Source of the DNA: Candidatus Aquicultor sp.
GTDB taxonomy: Bacteria; Actinomycetota; Aquicultoria; Aquicultorales; Aquicultoraceae
NCBI GenBank assembly: GCA_036504445.1
Contig: DASXVE010000034.1
Span: forward strand, 186,001 to 250,000
Length of the DNA stretch: 64,000 nucleotides
Direction of reading: 5' to 3'
Shown: positions 1 through 9,141 of the stretch, in pieces
Layout of the letters: each line of letters opens with the position of its first letter
How positions within the stretch are numbered: the stretch's first letter is position 1
The notes under the pieces: generated by a model
Database searches by the model: none
Told to the model about the DNA's origin: nothing
Seen by the model: the letters and a program-made list of their open reading frames with translations, nothing else
Translations under genes and position numbers: made by a program

Positions 1-888
1 CAAAATGGTAATATCGCGCCCGACTAAGTAGCTTCGCACCAAGGCAAACGCGTTTCCAGATGAGCCGCCAAGAAGCTCCTCAAATACATTTGGTCCTTGG
101 TATTCTTCAACATGCGGGTTTTCTATATTTGCAAGTTTCGCTGCCGTATCGATCGCCGTTTGATAACCGCCGATCTCATCGACAAGCCCGAGTTTCTTCG
201 CTGTGGTCGCCGCATAGAGCTCACCGGTTGCCAGTTTCAGCACCTTATCTTTCTTAAGTTTGCGCCCTTTGGCAACGTCGCCAACAAACTGCTGGTAAAG
301 CTCATCGGACATAGCCTGGAACTTTGCGCGTTCCTCAGACGTAAGGGTTCGCTCGAACATATCCTTATTCTTGCCGGTCTTGATTGTTTGCATCCTTATG
401 CCGAGCTTGTTGTAGAGGCCGGTCAGGTCGGGAATCTGCGAGATGACCCCGATGCTTCCGACCAAGCTTCCCGGTTTGGCTACGATCTTATCGGCCTGCG
501 ATGAGATATAGTAGGCGCCTGAGGCAACCATATCGCCGGCGAAGATAACCACAGGTATATCTGTTTTCTTAATAACTTCGGCGATTTCCTGTGACGCGCC
601 GACCGACCCGCCCGGGCTGTTAACTTTGAAAACAATCGCTTGAATGTTCGCATCATTTTCTGCCTGCTCGATGCGGTGCCGTACGAATTCCGGGGTAATG
701 CCGGCGCCGCCTGATAGCACCGACGCCGAACCGCCATCAGCTATCGCGCCGTCAAGGTTCACGTACAAGATGGTGCCGCCATAGGCCAAGTTATCTGAGG
801 GTTTGAGAATTGCAACAACTACTATGGCTATGACTGAAAGAACGATGATACCGAGGATAATTGATATGATGAGCGTGCTTCGTTTCAA
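1..888 (-). CDS. sppA: Signal peptide peptidase SppA (S49 family), 3' end cut by window edge
   Basis: Membrane-bound serine protease expected to degrade leftover signal peptides. The gene reads from a TTG at 888 (AAGGAG 7 nt upstream) leftwards to position 1, giving 296 residues without a stop, so the C-terminus lies outside the window. Residues 1-32 form one hydrophobic N-terminal anchor. The S49 core follows: FKVNSPGGS near residue 90, then GDMVASGAYY with the likely nucleophile Ser123, then KPGSLVGSIGV. The partner lysine is probably in IKTGKNKD near residues 173-175. The length and single domain fit the short bacterial SppA (67K-less) form rather than the double-domain E. coli enzyme. It has no ATG start. 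Identification rests on motifs I know for the family; I am confident of the family. Confidence 0.93.
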   Translation of the reverse strand, partial: MKRSTLIISIILGIIVLSVIAIVVVAILKPSDNLAYGGTILYVNLDGAIADGGSASVLSGGAGITPEFVRHRIEQAENDANIQAIVFKVNSPGGSVGASQEIAEVIKKTDIPVVIFAGDMVASGAYYISSQADKIVAKPGSLVGSIGVISQIPDLTGLYNKLGIRMQTIKTGKNKDMFERTLTSEERAKFQAMSDELYQQFVGDVAKGRKLKKDKVLKLATGELYAATTAKKLGLVDEIGGYQTAIDTAAKLANIENPHVEEYQGPNVFEELLGGSSGNAFALVRSYLVGRDITIL

Positions 889-1005
889 GTGCTTCTCCTT
901 TGTGGTGCGATGTTCGCCAATAACAAGAGCCCGGCAAGATAACAGTCTTGTCACATAATTCTGTACGAGACACTCAAATTCCTTTACCATCCGAAAGATT
1001 TCAGT

Positions 1006-1040
1006 AAAAACAGCAGGACGGCTGAGCCACCGTCCTGCTG
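1006..1040 (-). terminator. Rho-independent terminator, minus strand
   Basis: An 11-bp perfect stem (CAGCAGGACGG at 1011-1021 with CCGTCCTGCTG at 1030-1040) around an 8-nt loop is followed, reading on the minus strand, by five T. The plus-strand reading has no T run. It would stop transcripts entering from the tRNA side, or act as an attenuator in a long sppA leader. Confidence 0.7.
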
Positions 1041-1218
1041 TTCAGCTATATATTATAGGATGATTGTTGGCCGCCATAGCCTACGCTCGCTTCATATATT
1101 CCCGTTTTTTAGCATTCTAATCAGCGACCACCAGTGACTTTAAGCAGGCAATCAGGAGCCCTTTATTTTTATTTCGACTCGTGGTATCTTTGTCTACGTT
1201 CGTGCGAGGCCGGATACC

Positions 1219-1247
1219 TTGAAAATTACCGGAAATGGGTTTAAAAT
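1219..1247 (+). promoter_or_regulatory. Sigma-70-type promoter for tRNA-His
   Basis: TTGAAA at 1219-1224 and TAAAAT at 1242-1247 are separated by exactly 17 nt. A start near 1254 would give a leader of about 60 nt before the tRNA. Confidence 0.65.
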
Positions 1248-1315
1248 AGAGAGGTTACAGCAGCGCATCATGCATGGGGTGCCAGACTGTATCAGGCTTA
1301 TTAGTAGCCCACCAT

Positions 1316-1390
1316 GGTGATCGTAGCTCAATTGGTTAGAGCGTCGGACTGTGGCTCCGAAGGCTGTGGGTTCAAGTCCCATCGGTCACC
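1316..1390 (+). tRNA. tRNA-His (GTG)
   Basis: Cloverleaf with anticodon GTG in loop TGTGGCT. The acceptor stem is 1317-1323 paired with 1383-1389, and G at 1316 is the extra 5' G(-1) typical of tRNA-His, opposite C73 at 1390. The D-arm GCTC/GAGC and T-loop TTCAAGT are standard. A complete 3' CCA is not encoded (CA only follows C73). Confidence 0.95.
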
Positions 1391-1395
1391 CAGAG

Positions 1396-1417
1396 AACCG
1401 CCGAAAGGCGGTTTCTT
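1396..1417 (+). terminator. Terminator-like hairpin after tRNA-His
   Basis: AACCGCC and GGCGGTT pair around a stable GAAA tetraloop, followed by TCTT. The U tract is short, so it may be a processing hairpin rather than a strong terminator. Confidence 0.55.
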
Positions 1418-1480
1418 AGATATATACTAGGCACTGAGCGGGGAGCACCTGACAAGTGCTTAGTAGAGAAGGGTTAGCAT

Positions 1481-1556
1481 GCGCACTTAGCTCAATTGGC
1501 AGAGCAGCGGACTCTTAATCCGGAGGTTACAGGTTCGATTCCTGTAGTGCGCACCA
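1481..1556 (+). tRNA. tRNA-Lys (CTT)
   Basis: Full cloverleaf with anticodon CTT in loop CTCTTAA. The acceptor stem GCGCACT pairs with AGTGCGC, discriminator A is at 1553, and CCA is encoded at 1554-1556. Confidence 0.96.
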
Positions 1557-1577
1557 GTTATATCAACGCCATCGGAG

Positions 1578-1599
1578 ACTGCCTGTTCGGGCAGTTTTT
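1578..1599 (+). terminator. Terminator after tRNA-Lys
   Basis: ACTGCC at 1578-1583 pairs with GGCAGT at 1590-1595 and is followed by a run of T (TTTTG). It is short but has the right form and place. Confidence 0.65.
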
Positions 1600-1642
1600 G
1601 TGGAAAGAGGGAACTTTTTATTCTCCTTTTCCGTTGCGATGG

Positions 1643-1727
1643 GCGAGAGTGGCGGAATTGGCAGACGCGCTAGACTTAGGATCTAGTGGGGAGACCTGTG
1701 GGGGTTCGAGTCCCCCCTCTCGCACCA
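1643..1727 (+). tRNA. tRNA-Leu (TAG)
   Basis: An 85-nt class II tRNA with a long variable arm. The anticodon is TAG in loop CTTAGGA. The acceptor stem GCGAGAG (1643-1649) pairs with CTCTCGC (1717-1723), and CCA is encoded at 1725-1727. Confidence 0.96.
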
Positions 1728-1782
1728 TGATGTCAATGTAACTCATACTCAATCACACATAATCTTACGAATTTCCATGAGG

Positions 1783-1849
1783 GTATGGACTACAGCAGGA
1801 GCGAGAAGGTGTAGACTGACTCGAGCTATGCCGTAATCCATACTTTTTT
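1783..1849 (+). terminator. Long-loop terminator-like element after tRNA-Leu
   Basis: GTATGGACTAC (1783-1793) pairs with GTAATCCATAC (1833-1843) with one mismatch and is followed by TTTTTT. The enclosed 39 nt is long for a simple terminator and may itself fold. No gene lies between this element and the tig ribosome site. Confidence 0.45.
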
Positions 1850-1980
1850 CGTTTTAAAGCATAGCTTGCTGAATAGCCAAGCGATAGGATAATTTGGTTT
1901 ATGGGTAATAACAGGGTACTGAGTGTTAATCTACGCCATAGAGGCGTATTAATTTAATTCCACATATAGGAGGCTCAATA

Positions 1981-3450
1981 TTGAACGCGGAAGCTGTCAA
2001 AACGAATGTTGAAAAGTTAGACGAGAAAAACACGGTACTTTTAAAAGTGGAAGTGCCGGCCAATCTATTTGGCAAAGCAGTCGATAGCGCGTATAAAAAG
2101 ATCGCGTCCCAAGTATCGATACCGGGGTTCCGGAAGGGCAAGGTGCCCAAATCAATTATCGATAGCAGGGTTGGTAAAGAAGCTGTCACCGAGGAGGCAT
2201 TGCAAAGCGCACTTCCGAGTTACTACTTTGATGCAGTAAAAAGCACCGAGGTAGAACCGGTCGATCAGCCCGAAGTTGACCTCGTCCAAGTTGAGCCGGG
2301 CAAACCGCTTGTGTTTACTGCAAAAGTGAAAGTTAAACCTGAGGTAAAGCTTGGAGAGTATAAAGGCCTAACGGCTGAGAAGCCATCGACCGAACCGACT
2401 GAAGAAGAAACAAGCCAGCAGCTCGAATCGATTCGCAGCAACTTCGGCTCGCTTGAGCCTGTTGAAGACCGTGCAGCTAAGGGTGGCGATTTCGCTCTCA
2501 TTAACTTTGAAGGCTTCATCAACGATGAGCCCTTTGAGGGCGGTTCAGCCGAAGACTATCTACTAGAGATCGGCTCCGGTACGTTCATTCCGGGATTTGA
2601 AGATCAAGTCATCGGCGTGAAAAAAGGCGAGATAAAAGATATTACGGTAACGTTCCCGGAGGAATACGGGAATGAGGAACTTGCCGGTAAAGAAGCGCGG
2701 TTCCGTGTATTACTTAAAGAGATCAAGGAGAAGAAACTCCCTGAAATCGATGATGACTTTGCTAAGCAAGTCGGCTTTGATACGGCGGACGAGCTACACA
2801 AAGAAATCGCTGAAAAGATTCGTGAGCAAAAAGCCCAGCAGGCCGACACGACTGTTCGCAATGAGCTTATCAAAGAAGCGGCAGACAACGCGGATGTCGA
2901 ACTTCATGACGTTATGATTGAAAGCGAGCTCGATGAGATGGTCGAGGACTTCGCCCATGACCTTCAACGGCAAGGCTTTGCACAGTTTGGTGCGGCGGAC
3001 AGTACGAACGCCGCCGGGTCAGACCTTGAGCGCGCACTAGCCGGGTACCTTGCTATAGCAGGGAAGACTATCGATGAGCTTCGCAATGACTGGCGCGAAG
3101 GTGCCATCAACCGGGTGAAGAGTCGCTTAGTGTTGGAGGCTATCGCACAGGCAGAAAACATTGAAGTAACGCCGGAAGAGGTCGATAATGAAATAGAGGA
3201 AGCAGCAGAGGCAGCACAGCACAGCTTTGATGAAGTCAAACGAATCTTCGAAGAGCGCGGCACACTTAATGTGTTGAAGAACCGGTTGTTGATCGACAAA
3301 ACGATTAACTGGTTAGAGTCCAATGCTGACATAAAAGAGGAAAAGCCTGAGTCTCAAGCAAAAGGTAAGACTAAGAAAGCTCGCAAAGAAAGCACCAAAG
3401 AGACAGCAGAGAACGAAGAAAAAATCCAAGAGGATAAGGGGACGGAGTAA
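1981..3450 (+). CDS. tig: Trigger factor (ribosome-associated chaperone and prolyl isomerase)
   Basis: Cytosolic chaperone that binds at the ribosomal exit tunnel and folds nascent chains. The start is TTG at 1981 with AGGAGG 8 nt upstream. The N-terminal ribosome-binding domain carries the [10 protein letters not shown] signature near residues 42-51. An FKBP-type prolyl isomerase domain follows ([25 protein letters not shown] near 176-200; GFEDQVIG), then the helical C-terminal domain. At 489 residues it is longer than the usual 430-450; the excess is a charged Lys/Glu-rich tail from about residue 452. It heads a tight tig-clpP-clpX operon (1 nt to clpP), an arrangement common in bacteria that couples folding to degradation. 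Confidence 0.97.
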   Translation: MNAEAVKTNVEKLDEKNTVLLKVEVPANLFGKAVDSAYKKIASQVSIPGFRKGKVPKSIIDSRVGKEAVTEEALQSALPSYYFDAVKSTEVEPVDQPEVDLVQVEPGKPLVFTAKVKVKPEVKLGEYKGLTAEKPSTEPTEEETSQQLESIRSNFGSLEPVEDRAAKGGDFALINFEGFINDEPFEGGSAEDYLLEIGSGTFIPGFEDQVIGVKKGEIKDITVTFPEEYGNEELAGKEARFRVLLKEIKEKKLPEIDDDFAKQVGFDTADELHKEIAEKIREQKAQQADTTVRNELIKEAADNADVELHDVMIESELDEMVEDFAHDLQRQGFAQFGAADSTNAAGSDLERALAGYLAIAGKTIDELRNDWREGAINRVKSRLVLEAIAQAENIEVTPEEVDNEIEEAAEAAQHSFDEVKRIFEERGTLNVLKNRLLIDKTINWLESNADIKEEKPESQAKGKTKKARKESTKETAENEEKIQEDKGTE

Positions 3451-3451
3451 T

Positions 3452-4054
3452 ATGAGTGAAATCAGAAACCAGTTAGTACCAATGGTCGTCGAACAGACGG
3501 CTCGCGGTGAAAGGGCTTACGATATTTACTCACGGCTTTTGAACGAGAGAATTGTTTTTCTCGGCACGCCGATTGACGATAATGTGGCGAACTTAATCAT
3601 AGCGCAGCTGCTTCATCTCGAGTCGGAGGATCCCGATAAGGATATAAGTGTCTATATTAACAGCCCGGGTGGGGTCGTTACCGCCGGACTTGCTATATAT
3701 GATACAATGCAATATATAAAACCTGACGTTTCGACTATCTGTATCGGGCAAGCTGCGAGCGCCGCGGCAGTACTTTTAACTGCCGGCGCCCAAGGCAAAA
3801 GATATGCATTACCGAACGCACGGGTGTTAATTCACCAGCCGCACGGCGGTGCATCTGGCCAGGCGATCGACATCGACATCCAGGCTCGCGAGATCTTACG
3901 TATGAGGAAGGCACTCGATGAGATTCTAGCCAAACATACCGGTCAAACGGTAGAAAAAATTCACGACGACACAGATAGGGACTACATTATGACGGCTGAA
4001 GAGGCCAAAGCATATGGAATAGTCGATGAAGTCGTCACAACACGATTGAAGTAG
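3452..4054 (+). CDS. clpP: ATP-dependent Clp protease proteolytic subunit
   Basis: Serine protease subunit that forms the tetradecameric chamber fed by ClpX. The 200-residue length is typical. The catalytic triad is visible as Ser103 in GQAASAA, His128 in LIHQP and Asp177 in HDDTDRD, each offset by 6 from the E. coli mature numbering. The residue after the nucleophile is Ala rather than the common Met, a minor variation. The start ATG lies 1 nt after the tig stop, and clpX follows 11 nt later, so the three genes are co-transcribed. Confidence 0.97.
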   Translation: MSEIRNQLVPMVVEQTARGERAYDIYSRLLNERIVFLGTPIDDNVANLIIAQLLHLESEDPDKDISVYINSPGGVVTAGLAIYDTMQYIKPDVSTICIGQAASAAAVLLTAGAQGKRYALPNARVLIHQPHGGASGQAIDIDIQAREILRMRKALDEILAKHTGQTVEKIHDDTDRDYIMTAEEAKAYGIVDEVVTTRLK

Positions 4055-4065
4055 GGGAGGTAGTA

Positions 4066-5346
4066 ATGGCCAAATTCGGCGAAAATGAGCAGCTCAAATG
4101 CTCTTTTTGCGGGAAAAGCCAACGGCAGGTTAAGAAATTAATCGCCGGTCCTGGCGTATACATCTGCGATGAGTGCATTGACCTGTGCAATGAAATAATA
4201 GAAGAAGAACTGACTGAAGAGGTTGAATTCAAACTAGAAGACCTCCCAAAGCCGAAAGAAATCTATGGAGTCCTCAATGACTATGTAATTGGCCAGGAAA
4301 CCGCTAAGAGAATTCTCTCAGTAGCCGTTTATAACCATTACAAGAGGATCCAAGTTGGCCCGCAAGGAGACGATGGTGTAGAGCTACAGAAGAGTAACAT
4401 CTTGCTTCTCGGCCCAACCGGTAGTGGCAAGACGCTTTTGGCGCAGACACTGGCAAAGATACTTAACGTGCCGTTTGCAATTGCTGACGCAACGGCGCTC
4501 ACAGAAGCCGGGTATGTCGGCGAGGATGTCGAAAACATCCTACTGAAGCTTATCCAGGCTGCTGATTACGATGTAAAGAGGGCAGAAACCGGTATTATCT
4601 ATATCGATGAGATTGATAAGATCGCACGTAAGAGTGAGAACCCGTCAATCACACGCGATGTATCCGGTGAAGGCGTGCAGCAGGCACTCCTCAAGATTTT
4701 AGAGGGTACCGAAGCCAGCGTTCCGCCGCAAGGTGGAAGGAAGCATCCGCACCAGGAGTTTATCCAGATCGACACGACGAACGTTTTGTTTATCGTCGGC
4801 GGTGCGTTTGCCGGTCTTGAAAAGATTATTCAAGGCCGCAGCGGTAAAAAAGGCCTCGGCTTTGGCGCCGAAATCAAGAGCAAACAAGACCTGGAGCTTA
4901 GTACGATTATGACCCAGGTGTTACCCGAAGACTTGCTCAAGTTCGGTTTGATACCGGAGTTTGTCGGCAGGCTGCCGGTCATCGCGACTGTCAACAACCT
5001 GACCGAGGATGATCTTGTGAAGATTCTTGTAGAGCCAAAGAATGCGCTCGTCAAGCAGTATAAGAAATTTTTCGAGTACGATGGCGTCGAGCTGGTCTTC
5101 ACAGAAGAGTCGTTACGAGCGGTCGCAGAAAAGGCTCTTGGGCGCGGGACTGGTGCTCGCGGACTTAGAGCGATTCTTGAGAATGTGCTCCTCGATGTCA
5201 TGTATGACTTACCGTCGCGCACTAATATTAAGAAGTGCGTTATAACCAAGGAAGTCATCGAGCAGGGCATCGAGCCGACGCTCCTGACAGAAGGAATGGA
5301 AAACTCAGAGGTTATTCCGCACGACGAGACAGAGGTCTCAGCGTAG
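4066..5346 (+). CDS. clpX: ClpX unfoldase, ATP-binding subunit of Clp protease
   Basis: AAA+ unfoldase that recognises substrates and threads them into ClpP. The N-terminal zinc-binding domain has Cys12, Cys15, Cys34 and Cys37. Walker A is GPTGSGKT at residues 116-123 and Walker B is YIDEIDK near 180. The GYVGEDVE pore-loop region, the GGRKHP loop and the sensor 2 GARGLR near 365 are present. At 426 residues it has normal length. It is the last gene of the tig operon and is followed by a terminator at 5376. Confidence 0.98.
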   Translation: MAKFGENEQLKCSFCGKSQRQVKKLIAGPGVYICDECIDLCNEIIEEELTEEVEFKLEDLPKPKEIYGVLNDYVIGQETAKRILSVAVYNHYKRIQVGPQGDDGVELQKSNILLLGPTGSGKTLLAQTLAKILNVPFAIADATALTEAGYVGEDVENILLKLIQAADYDVKRAETGIIYIDEIDKIARKSENPSITRDVSGEGVQQALLKILEGTEASVPPQGGRKHPHQEFIQIDTTNVLFIVGGAFAGLEKIIQGRSGKKGLGFGAEIKSKQDLELSTIMTQVLPEDLLKFGLIPEFVGRLPVIATVNNLTEDDLVKILVEPKNALVKQYKKFFEYDGVELVFTEESLRAVAEKALGRGTGARGLRAILENVLLDVMYDLPSRTNIKKCVITKEVIEQGIEPTLLTEGMENSEVIPHDETEVSA

Positions 5347-5375
5347 GGAAGCCAAGGCTATAGAAGTTGCTTATG

Positions 5376-5409
5376 AAAAGGCGGTTTGCATATGCAGGCC
5401 GCTTTTTTT
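5376..5409 (+). terminator. Terminator of the tig-clpP-clpX operon
   Basis: A long stem with one bulged G (AAAAGGCGGTTTGCAT against ATGCAGGCCGCTTTT) is followed by seven T. Confidence 0.85.
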
Positions 5410-5678
5410 ATTACCCTAAGCAATGGGTCCATGCCACGCTTCCGCTGCCCACACTCGCTCCGTGCTCGCGCAGGCCTACTTCGCTCGGCTATCAGTGCCG
5501 GGCTGCAGTAAAGGGCGGGGCCACCATGAGAATATGCGACTTAATGATTTTGTGAATTGGTGTTGAGTTGGCGCGAGTCGGTGGAAAGAATAAAGTAGCG
5601 ATTTAGGTTTATGGTTAAGGGGTAGATTGCTAGGTGGTTGAAGCCCGAGAGCTCGGACTAGAACAAGTTAGGTGAACT
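5410..5678. other. Intergenic region after clpX
   Basis: No convincing gene is visible. The part around 5440-5525 is richer in G and C than its surroundings and could be gene debris, but no reading frame in it resembles a known protein. Confidence 0.4.
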
Positions 5679-6275
5679 TTGGATAATTACGATAAAGTTC
5701 TCGATACACTGTTAACGCGTCTTGCGAAGTTCAACTTCGCAATTATTAGCAGCCGAACCGGCGCCGAATTTGATGTCGATACGGAAGCGCTTCGCATCCC
5801 GTTTTTTGGCAAGCAATACACCGTGACTAAGAACAGCTGCTTTGCGAGTGATGGTTGTGCCGATGACACGAAAGATAAAATCCTTATTATAGATTATCTG
5901 CTCTCGTTTGGCGGTCTTGATGCAGGGGACGGCTGGATCGATTTTCGTGAGATACCGAGCTCGTTCGCTTATGACGGCGCATTCCGGGCGCATGTCGAGT
6001 CGGTACTCGAGAAAAACGCCGGCACTATTATCCGCCGCAAAGCTGAACTTATCGATAAGTACAACGGCTACAATATCACCGGTTATGTCGAACCCGACTT
6101 TACCGTAGCGTTTCAAGTGTTTCCACGGGTTGAATGCCTCGTACTCCTTTACGAGGGTGATGAAGAAGTCGGCGCCGGCGCAAAAGTGCTTTTCTCCTCA
6201 AATGCGCATAATTTCCTTACCACTGAGAGCCTGGCGGCAATCGCCGAGACATTGGCCCGGCGATTGGTATCGTAA
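5679..6275 (+). CDS. DUF3786 domain protein, function unknown
   Basis: A soluble 198-residue protein starting at TTG 5679 with AGGTGA about 3 nt upstream; the spacing is short, so the exact start is uncertain. The pattern ILIIDYLLSF followed by GWIDFREIP and a tyrosine/phenylalanine-rich segment resembles DUF3786, a family seen in anaerobes and methanogens near corrinoid and one-carbon genes. No catalytic motif is evident and there is no signal peptide or membrane segment. It stands alone between the clpX terminator and the valS promoter. The family call rests on memory of the motif; a biochemical role is not known to me. Confidence 0.7.
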   Translation: MDNYDKVLDTLLTRLAKFNFAIISSRTGAEFDVDTEALRIPFFGKQYTVTKNSCFASDGCADDTKDKILIIDYLLSFGGLDAGDGWIDFREIPSSFAYDGAFRAHVESVLEKNAGTIIRRKAELIDKYNGYNITGYVEPDFTVAFQVFPRVECLVLLYEGDEEVGAGAKVLFSSNAHNFLTTESLAAIAETLARRLVS

Positions 6276-6331
6276 TCGCTAACCCCTAATAAAGTAATCG
6301 CGGTCGCAGTATACGGACATCATCTACATGC

Positions 6332-6360
6332 TTACAGAGTATAATGCCCTGTGGTATGAT
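6332..6360 (+). promoter_or_regulatory. Promoter of valS
   Basis: TTACAG at 6332-6337, a 17-nt spacer, and TATGAT at 6355-6360. The predicted start is near 6367, leaving about 65 nt before the valS ATG. That is too short for a T-box leader. Confidence 0.6.
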
Positions 6361-6431
6361 AGTGCATTGTTATAAGCGAATTCGCTTTGCTCATTTATTA
6401 TAAATCTTACGGTCGCGAAGAGGGGAGATAG

Positions 6432-9071
6432 ATGATTCAAGAGACACTACCCAAAGTGTATAACCCCCATGAGGTTGAAGAGAAATGGTACAAGTTCTGG
6501 GAGGAGCACGGCTACTTTAAGCCCAATATCGAGCCCGGCAAGAACCCGTATTCGATTGTCATTCCGCCGCCGAACGTCACCGGCAGTTTGCACATGGGCC
6601 ACGCGCTAAACGATACCCTGCAGGATATCGTCATCCGCAAACACCGGATGATGGGCGACCCCACGCTGTGGCTGCCCGGTATGGATCATGCCGGCATCGC
6701 CACACAAAACGTTGTCGAGCGAGAGCTCTCAAAAGAGGGTAAAACCCGCCACGACATCGGTCGCGAAGAGTTTATTAAGCGTACCTGGCAGTGGAAAGAG
6801 CAGTACGGCGGCCGTATTATTAACCAACTCAAGCGCCTCGGGGCTTCGTGCGATTGGTCGCGCGAGCGCTTCACCATGGATGAGGGCTACTCGAAAGCGG
6901 TTCGCCGCGAATTCGTCCAACTCTACAATGAGGGGCTTATCTACCGGGGCAGTTACATCGTCAACTGGTGCCCGAAAGACTTAACCGCGCTCTCCGACAT
7001 CGAGGTCGAGTATTCCGAGGAAGAGGGTAACCTTTTCTACTTTAAATACATGCTAAAAGACTCGCCGGATTACATCACTGTGGCGACGACGCGCCCCGAG
7101 ACGATTCTCGGCGATACGGCGGTCGCGGTGCATCCCGAGGATGCCCGGTATAAAGACTACGTCGGCAAAACCGTTATCGTACCGGTACTCGGTCGTGAGA
7201 TCCCGGTTATTGCCGATGAGCATGCCAACCCGGAGTTCGGTACCGGCGCGCTTAAGGTCACGCCGGCCCACGACCCGCATGATTTTGATATCGGGCATCG
7301 CCACCATCTCGAGCAGATAAGCGTTTTCACGCCGGAAGGCCTGATGAACAATGAGGCCGGCCCGTTTGAGGGTATGACCCGCGAAGAATGCCGCATTGCG
7401 ATCGTTGAATACTTGCGCGAGCATAATCTACTGGTTAAGGTCGAGCCGATAACGCACTCGGTCGGTCACTGTTACCGCTGCGATACTGTTATTGAGCCAT
7501 ATATTTCAACGCAGTGGTTTATGAAGATGAAACCGCTCGCTGAAGCCGCGATTAAAGTGGTCGAGGAAGGGCGCATCGAGTTCGTCCCGGCGCAGTGGAC
7601 CAAGACGTATTTCGACTGGATGTACAATATCCGCGATTGGTGTATATCGCGCCAGATATGGTGGGGGCACCAGATACCGGCATGGTACTGCCAGGATTGC
7701 AACGAGACGGTGGTTTCCGAAGCGGCGCCGGCGTCGTGCCCGAAATGCGGCTGCGCCAACTTAACGCAAGACACCGATGTATTTGATACCTGGTTCAGCT
7801 CGGCGCTCTGGCCGTTTGCCACCCTCGGTTGGCCGGAACGGACGGAAGACCTTAAATACTTTTATCCGACAAGCCTACTGGTCACCAGCCATGATATCAT
7901 CTTTTTCTGGGTCGCTCGCATGATTATGCAGGGGATGCACTTCATGGGCGATATCCCGTTTAAGGAAGTATATATTCACGCGCTGGTTCGCGATGAGTCC
8001 GGTAAAAAGATGAGTAAGTCGCGCGGCAACGTTATCGACCCGCTCGATGTTATCGATGAATTCGGAACCGATGCGTTGCGTTTCACACTTTCGAGTATGG
8101 CCACACCCGGCCGGGATATTTTCCTAAGCCGCGAGCGCATCGAGGGCTATCGTAACTTCGCGAACAAGCTTTGGAACGCTTCACGCTTCGTATTGATGAA
8201 CCTGGAAGGGTATGAAAAGCCGGCACTTCAAGAGGCCGATCTTAACCTTGCCGACCGCTGGATAGTCTCACGACTCAATCGCGTTATCCGCGATGTTGAC
8301 GAAGCGATTCGCGTGTACAACTTCGCCGAGGCAAGCCGTCTGATTTACGAATTTTTCTGGAGCGATTTTGCCGACTGGTATATCGAGCTTGCAAAACCGC
8401 GTCTGTACGGCGAAGAGAGCGGGCGTGAGCGCCTGATAGCCCAAAACCTGCTGGTTGACATACTCGATAACACATTGCGCCTGTTGCACCCGTTTATGCC
8501 GTTTATCACCGAAGAGATTTGGCAGAAACTTCCGGGAACAGGGGAGAGCATCGTAATCGCACCGTGGCCGCTGGCCGATGCGAGCAAGATCGATGCGGCG
8601 GCGGAATCAGATATGTCGTTGATTCAAAGCGTTACCTCATCGATCCGCTCGATTAAATCGGTTCTCGGCATTGCGCTAACCAAGCCGGTTAAGGCGCTGT
8701 TGAGCACGCCGGATAAAAGCAAGCGCGACGCGCTTGGAAAGAACAGCTCGTATATCAAAGAGCTTGCATGGGTTGCGGAGCTTACAATCGGCGAAAGCTT
8801 AGTTAAACCCGAGCATGCCGCGGTCGATGTCGAACAAGGCGTCGAGGTATTCGTCCCGCTTGCAGGGCTTGTCGACATCGAAGAAGAAAAGAAGCGCCTG
8901 GGTCGCGAGCTTGCAAAAACTGAAGCCGATGCGGAAAAATCGCGCAAGAAACTCACTAACCCGCAGTTTCTTGAGAAGGCTGCTCCGGCCGTTGTCGATA
9001 AAGAAACGGCGAAGCTTGCTGAGTTCGACGAGAAGATAGGCAAGCTCAAGAAGCAGGTTGAGAGCTTATAA
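6432..9071 (+). CDS. valS: Valyl-tRNA synthetase
   Basis: Charges tRNA-Val with valine in the cytosol. The class I signature HMGH is at residues 54-57 and KMSKS at 526-530. Between them lie the connective-peptide editing domain (TTRPETILGD near 219, GTGALKVTPAHDPHDF near 270) and a zinc-ribbon-like CQDCNE/CPKCGC pair near 420. The C-terminal 70 residues form a lysine/glutamate coiled coil (EEEKKRLGRELAKTEADAEK), as in bacterial ValRS. The length of 879 is normal. AGGGGAG precedes the ATG. Confidence 0.98.
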   Translation: MIQETLPKVYNPHEVEEKWYKFWEEHGYFKPNIEPGKNPYSIVIPPPNVTGSLHMGHALNDTLQDIVIRKHRMMGDPTLWLPGMDHAGIATQNVVERELSKEGKTRHDIGREEFIKRTWQWKEQYGGRIINQLKRLGASCDWSRERFTMDEGYSKAVRREFVQLYNEGLIYRGSYIVNWCPKDLTALSDIEVEYSEEEGNLFYFKYMLKDSPDYITVATTRPETILGDTAVAVHPEDARYKDYVGKTVIVPVLGREIPVIADEHANPEFGTGALKVTPAHDPHDFDIGHRHHLEQISVFTPEGLMNNEAGPFEGMTREECRIAIVEYLREHNLLVKVEPITHSVGHCYRCDTVIEPYISTQWFMKMKPLAEAAIKVVEEGRIEFVPAQWTKTYFDWMYNIRDWCISRQIWWGHQIPAWYCQDCNETVVSEAAPASCPKCGCANLTQDTDVFDTWFSSALWPFATLGWPERTEDLKYFYPTSLLVTSHDIIFFWVARMIMQGMHFMGDIPFKEVYIHALVRDESGKKMSKSRGNVIDPLDVIDEFGTDALRFTLSSMATPGRDIFLSRERIEGYRNFANKLWNASRFVLMNLEGYEKPALQEADLNLADRWIVSRLNRVIRDVDEAIRVYNFAEASRLIYEFFWSDFADWYIELAKPRLYGEESGRERLIAQNLLVDILDNTLRLLHPFMPFITEEIWQKLPGTGESIVIAPWPLADASKIDAAAESDMSLIQSVTSSIRSIKSVLGIALTKPVKALLSTPDKSKRDALGKNSSYIKELAWVAELTIGESLVKPEHAAVDVEQGVEVFVPLAGLVDIEEEKKRLGRELAKTEADAEKSRKKLTNPQFLEKAAPAVVDKETAKLAEFDEKIGKLKKQVESL

Positions 9072-9077
9072 GATAAG

Positions 9078-9103
9078 AGTCGCTGGTCGCATGACCAGCG
9101 ACT
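9078..9103. terminator. Hairpin between valS and folC
   Basis: An 11-bp perfect stem (AGTCGCTGGTC and GACCAGCGACT) with a GCAT loop. The following TACTT is a weak U tract, so it could be a partial terminator that lets some valS transcription reach folC. Confidence 0.6.
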
Positions 9104-9141
9104 TACTTAAATAACTAAAGGTCAGAAAGAGGTAGCATCAC

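Larger units (their letters stand above)
889..1315. other. Intergenic region between sppA and tRNA-His
   Basis: No gene is visible on either strand. It holds a minus-strand terminator-like hairpin at 1006-1040 and a good plus-strand promoter at 1219-1247 for the tRNA genes. The minus-strand hairpin lies upstream of sppA, with no recognisable gene feeding into it. Confidence 0.6.

Noticed and set aside
1194-1382. Minus-strand open frame over tRNA-His
   Set aside because: It covers the tRNA gene itself and is an antisense artefact.
6361-6431. T-box riboswitch before valS
   Set aside because: The leader from the predicted promoter is only about 65 nt and lacks the conserved TGGNACCGCG box.
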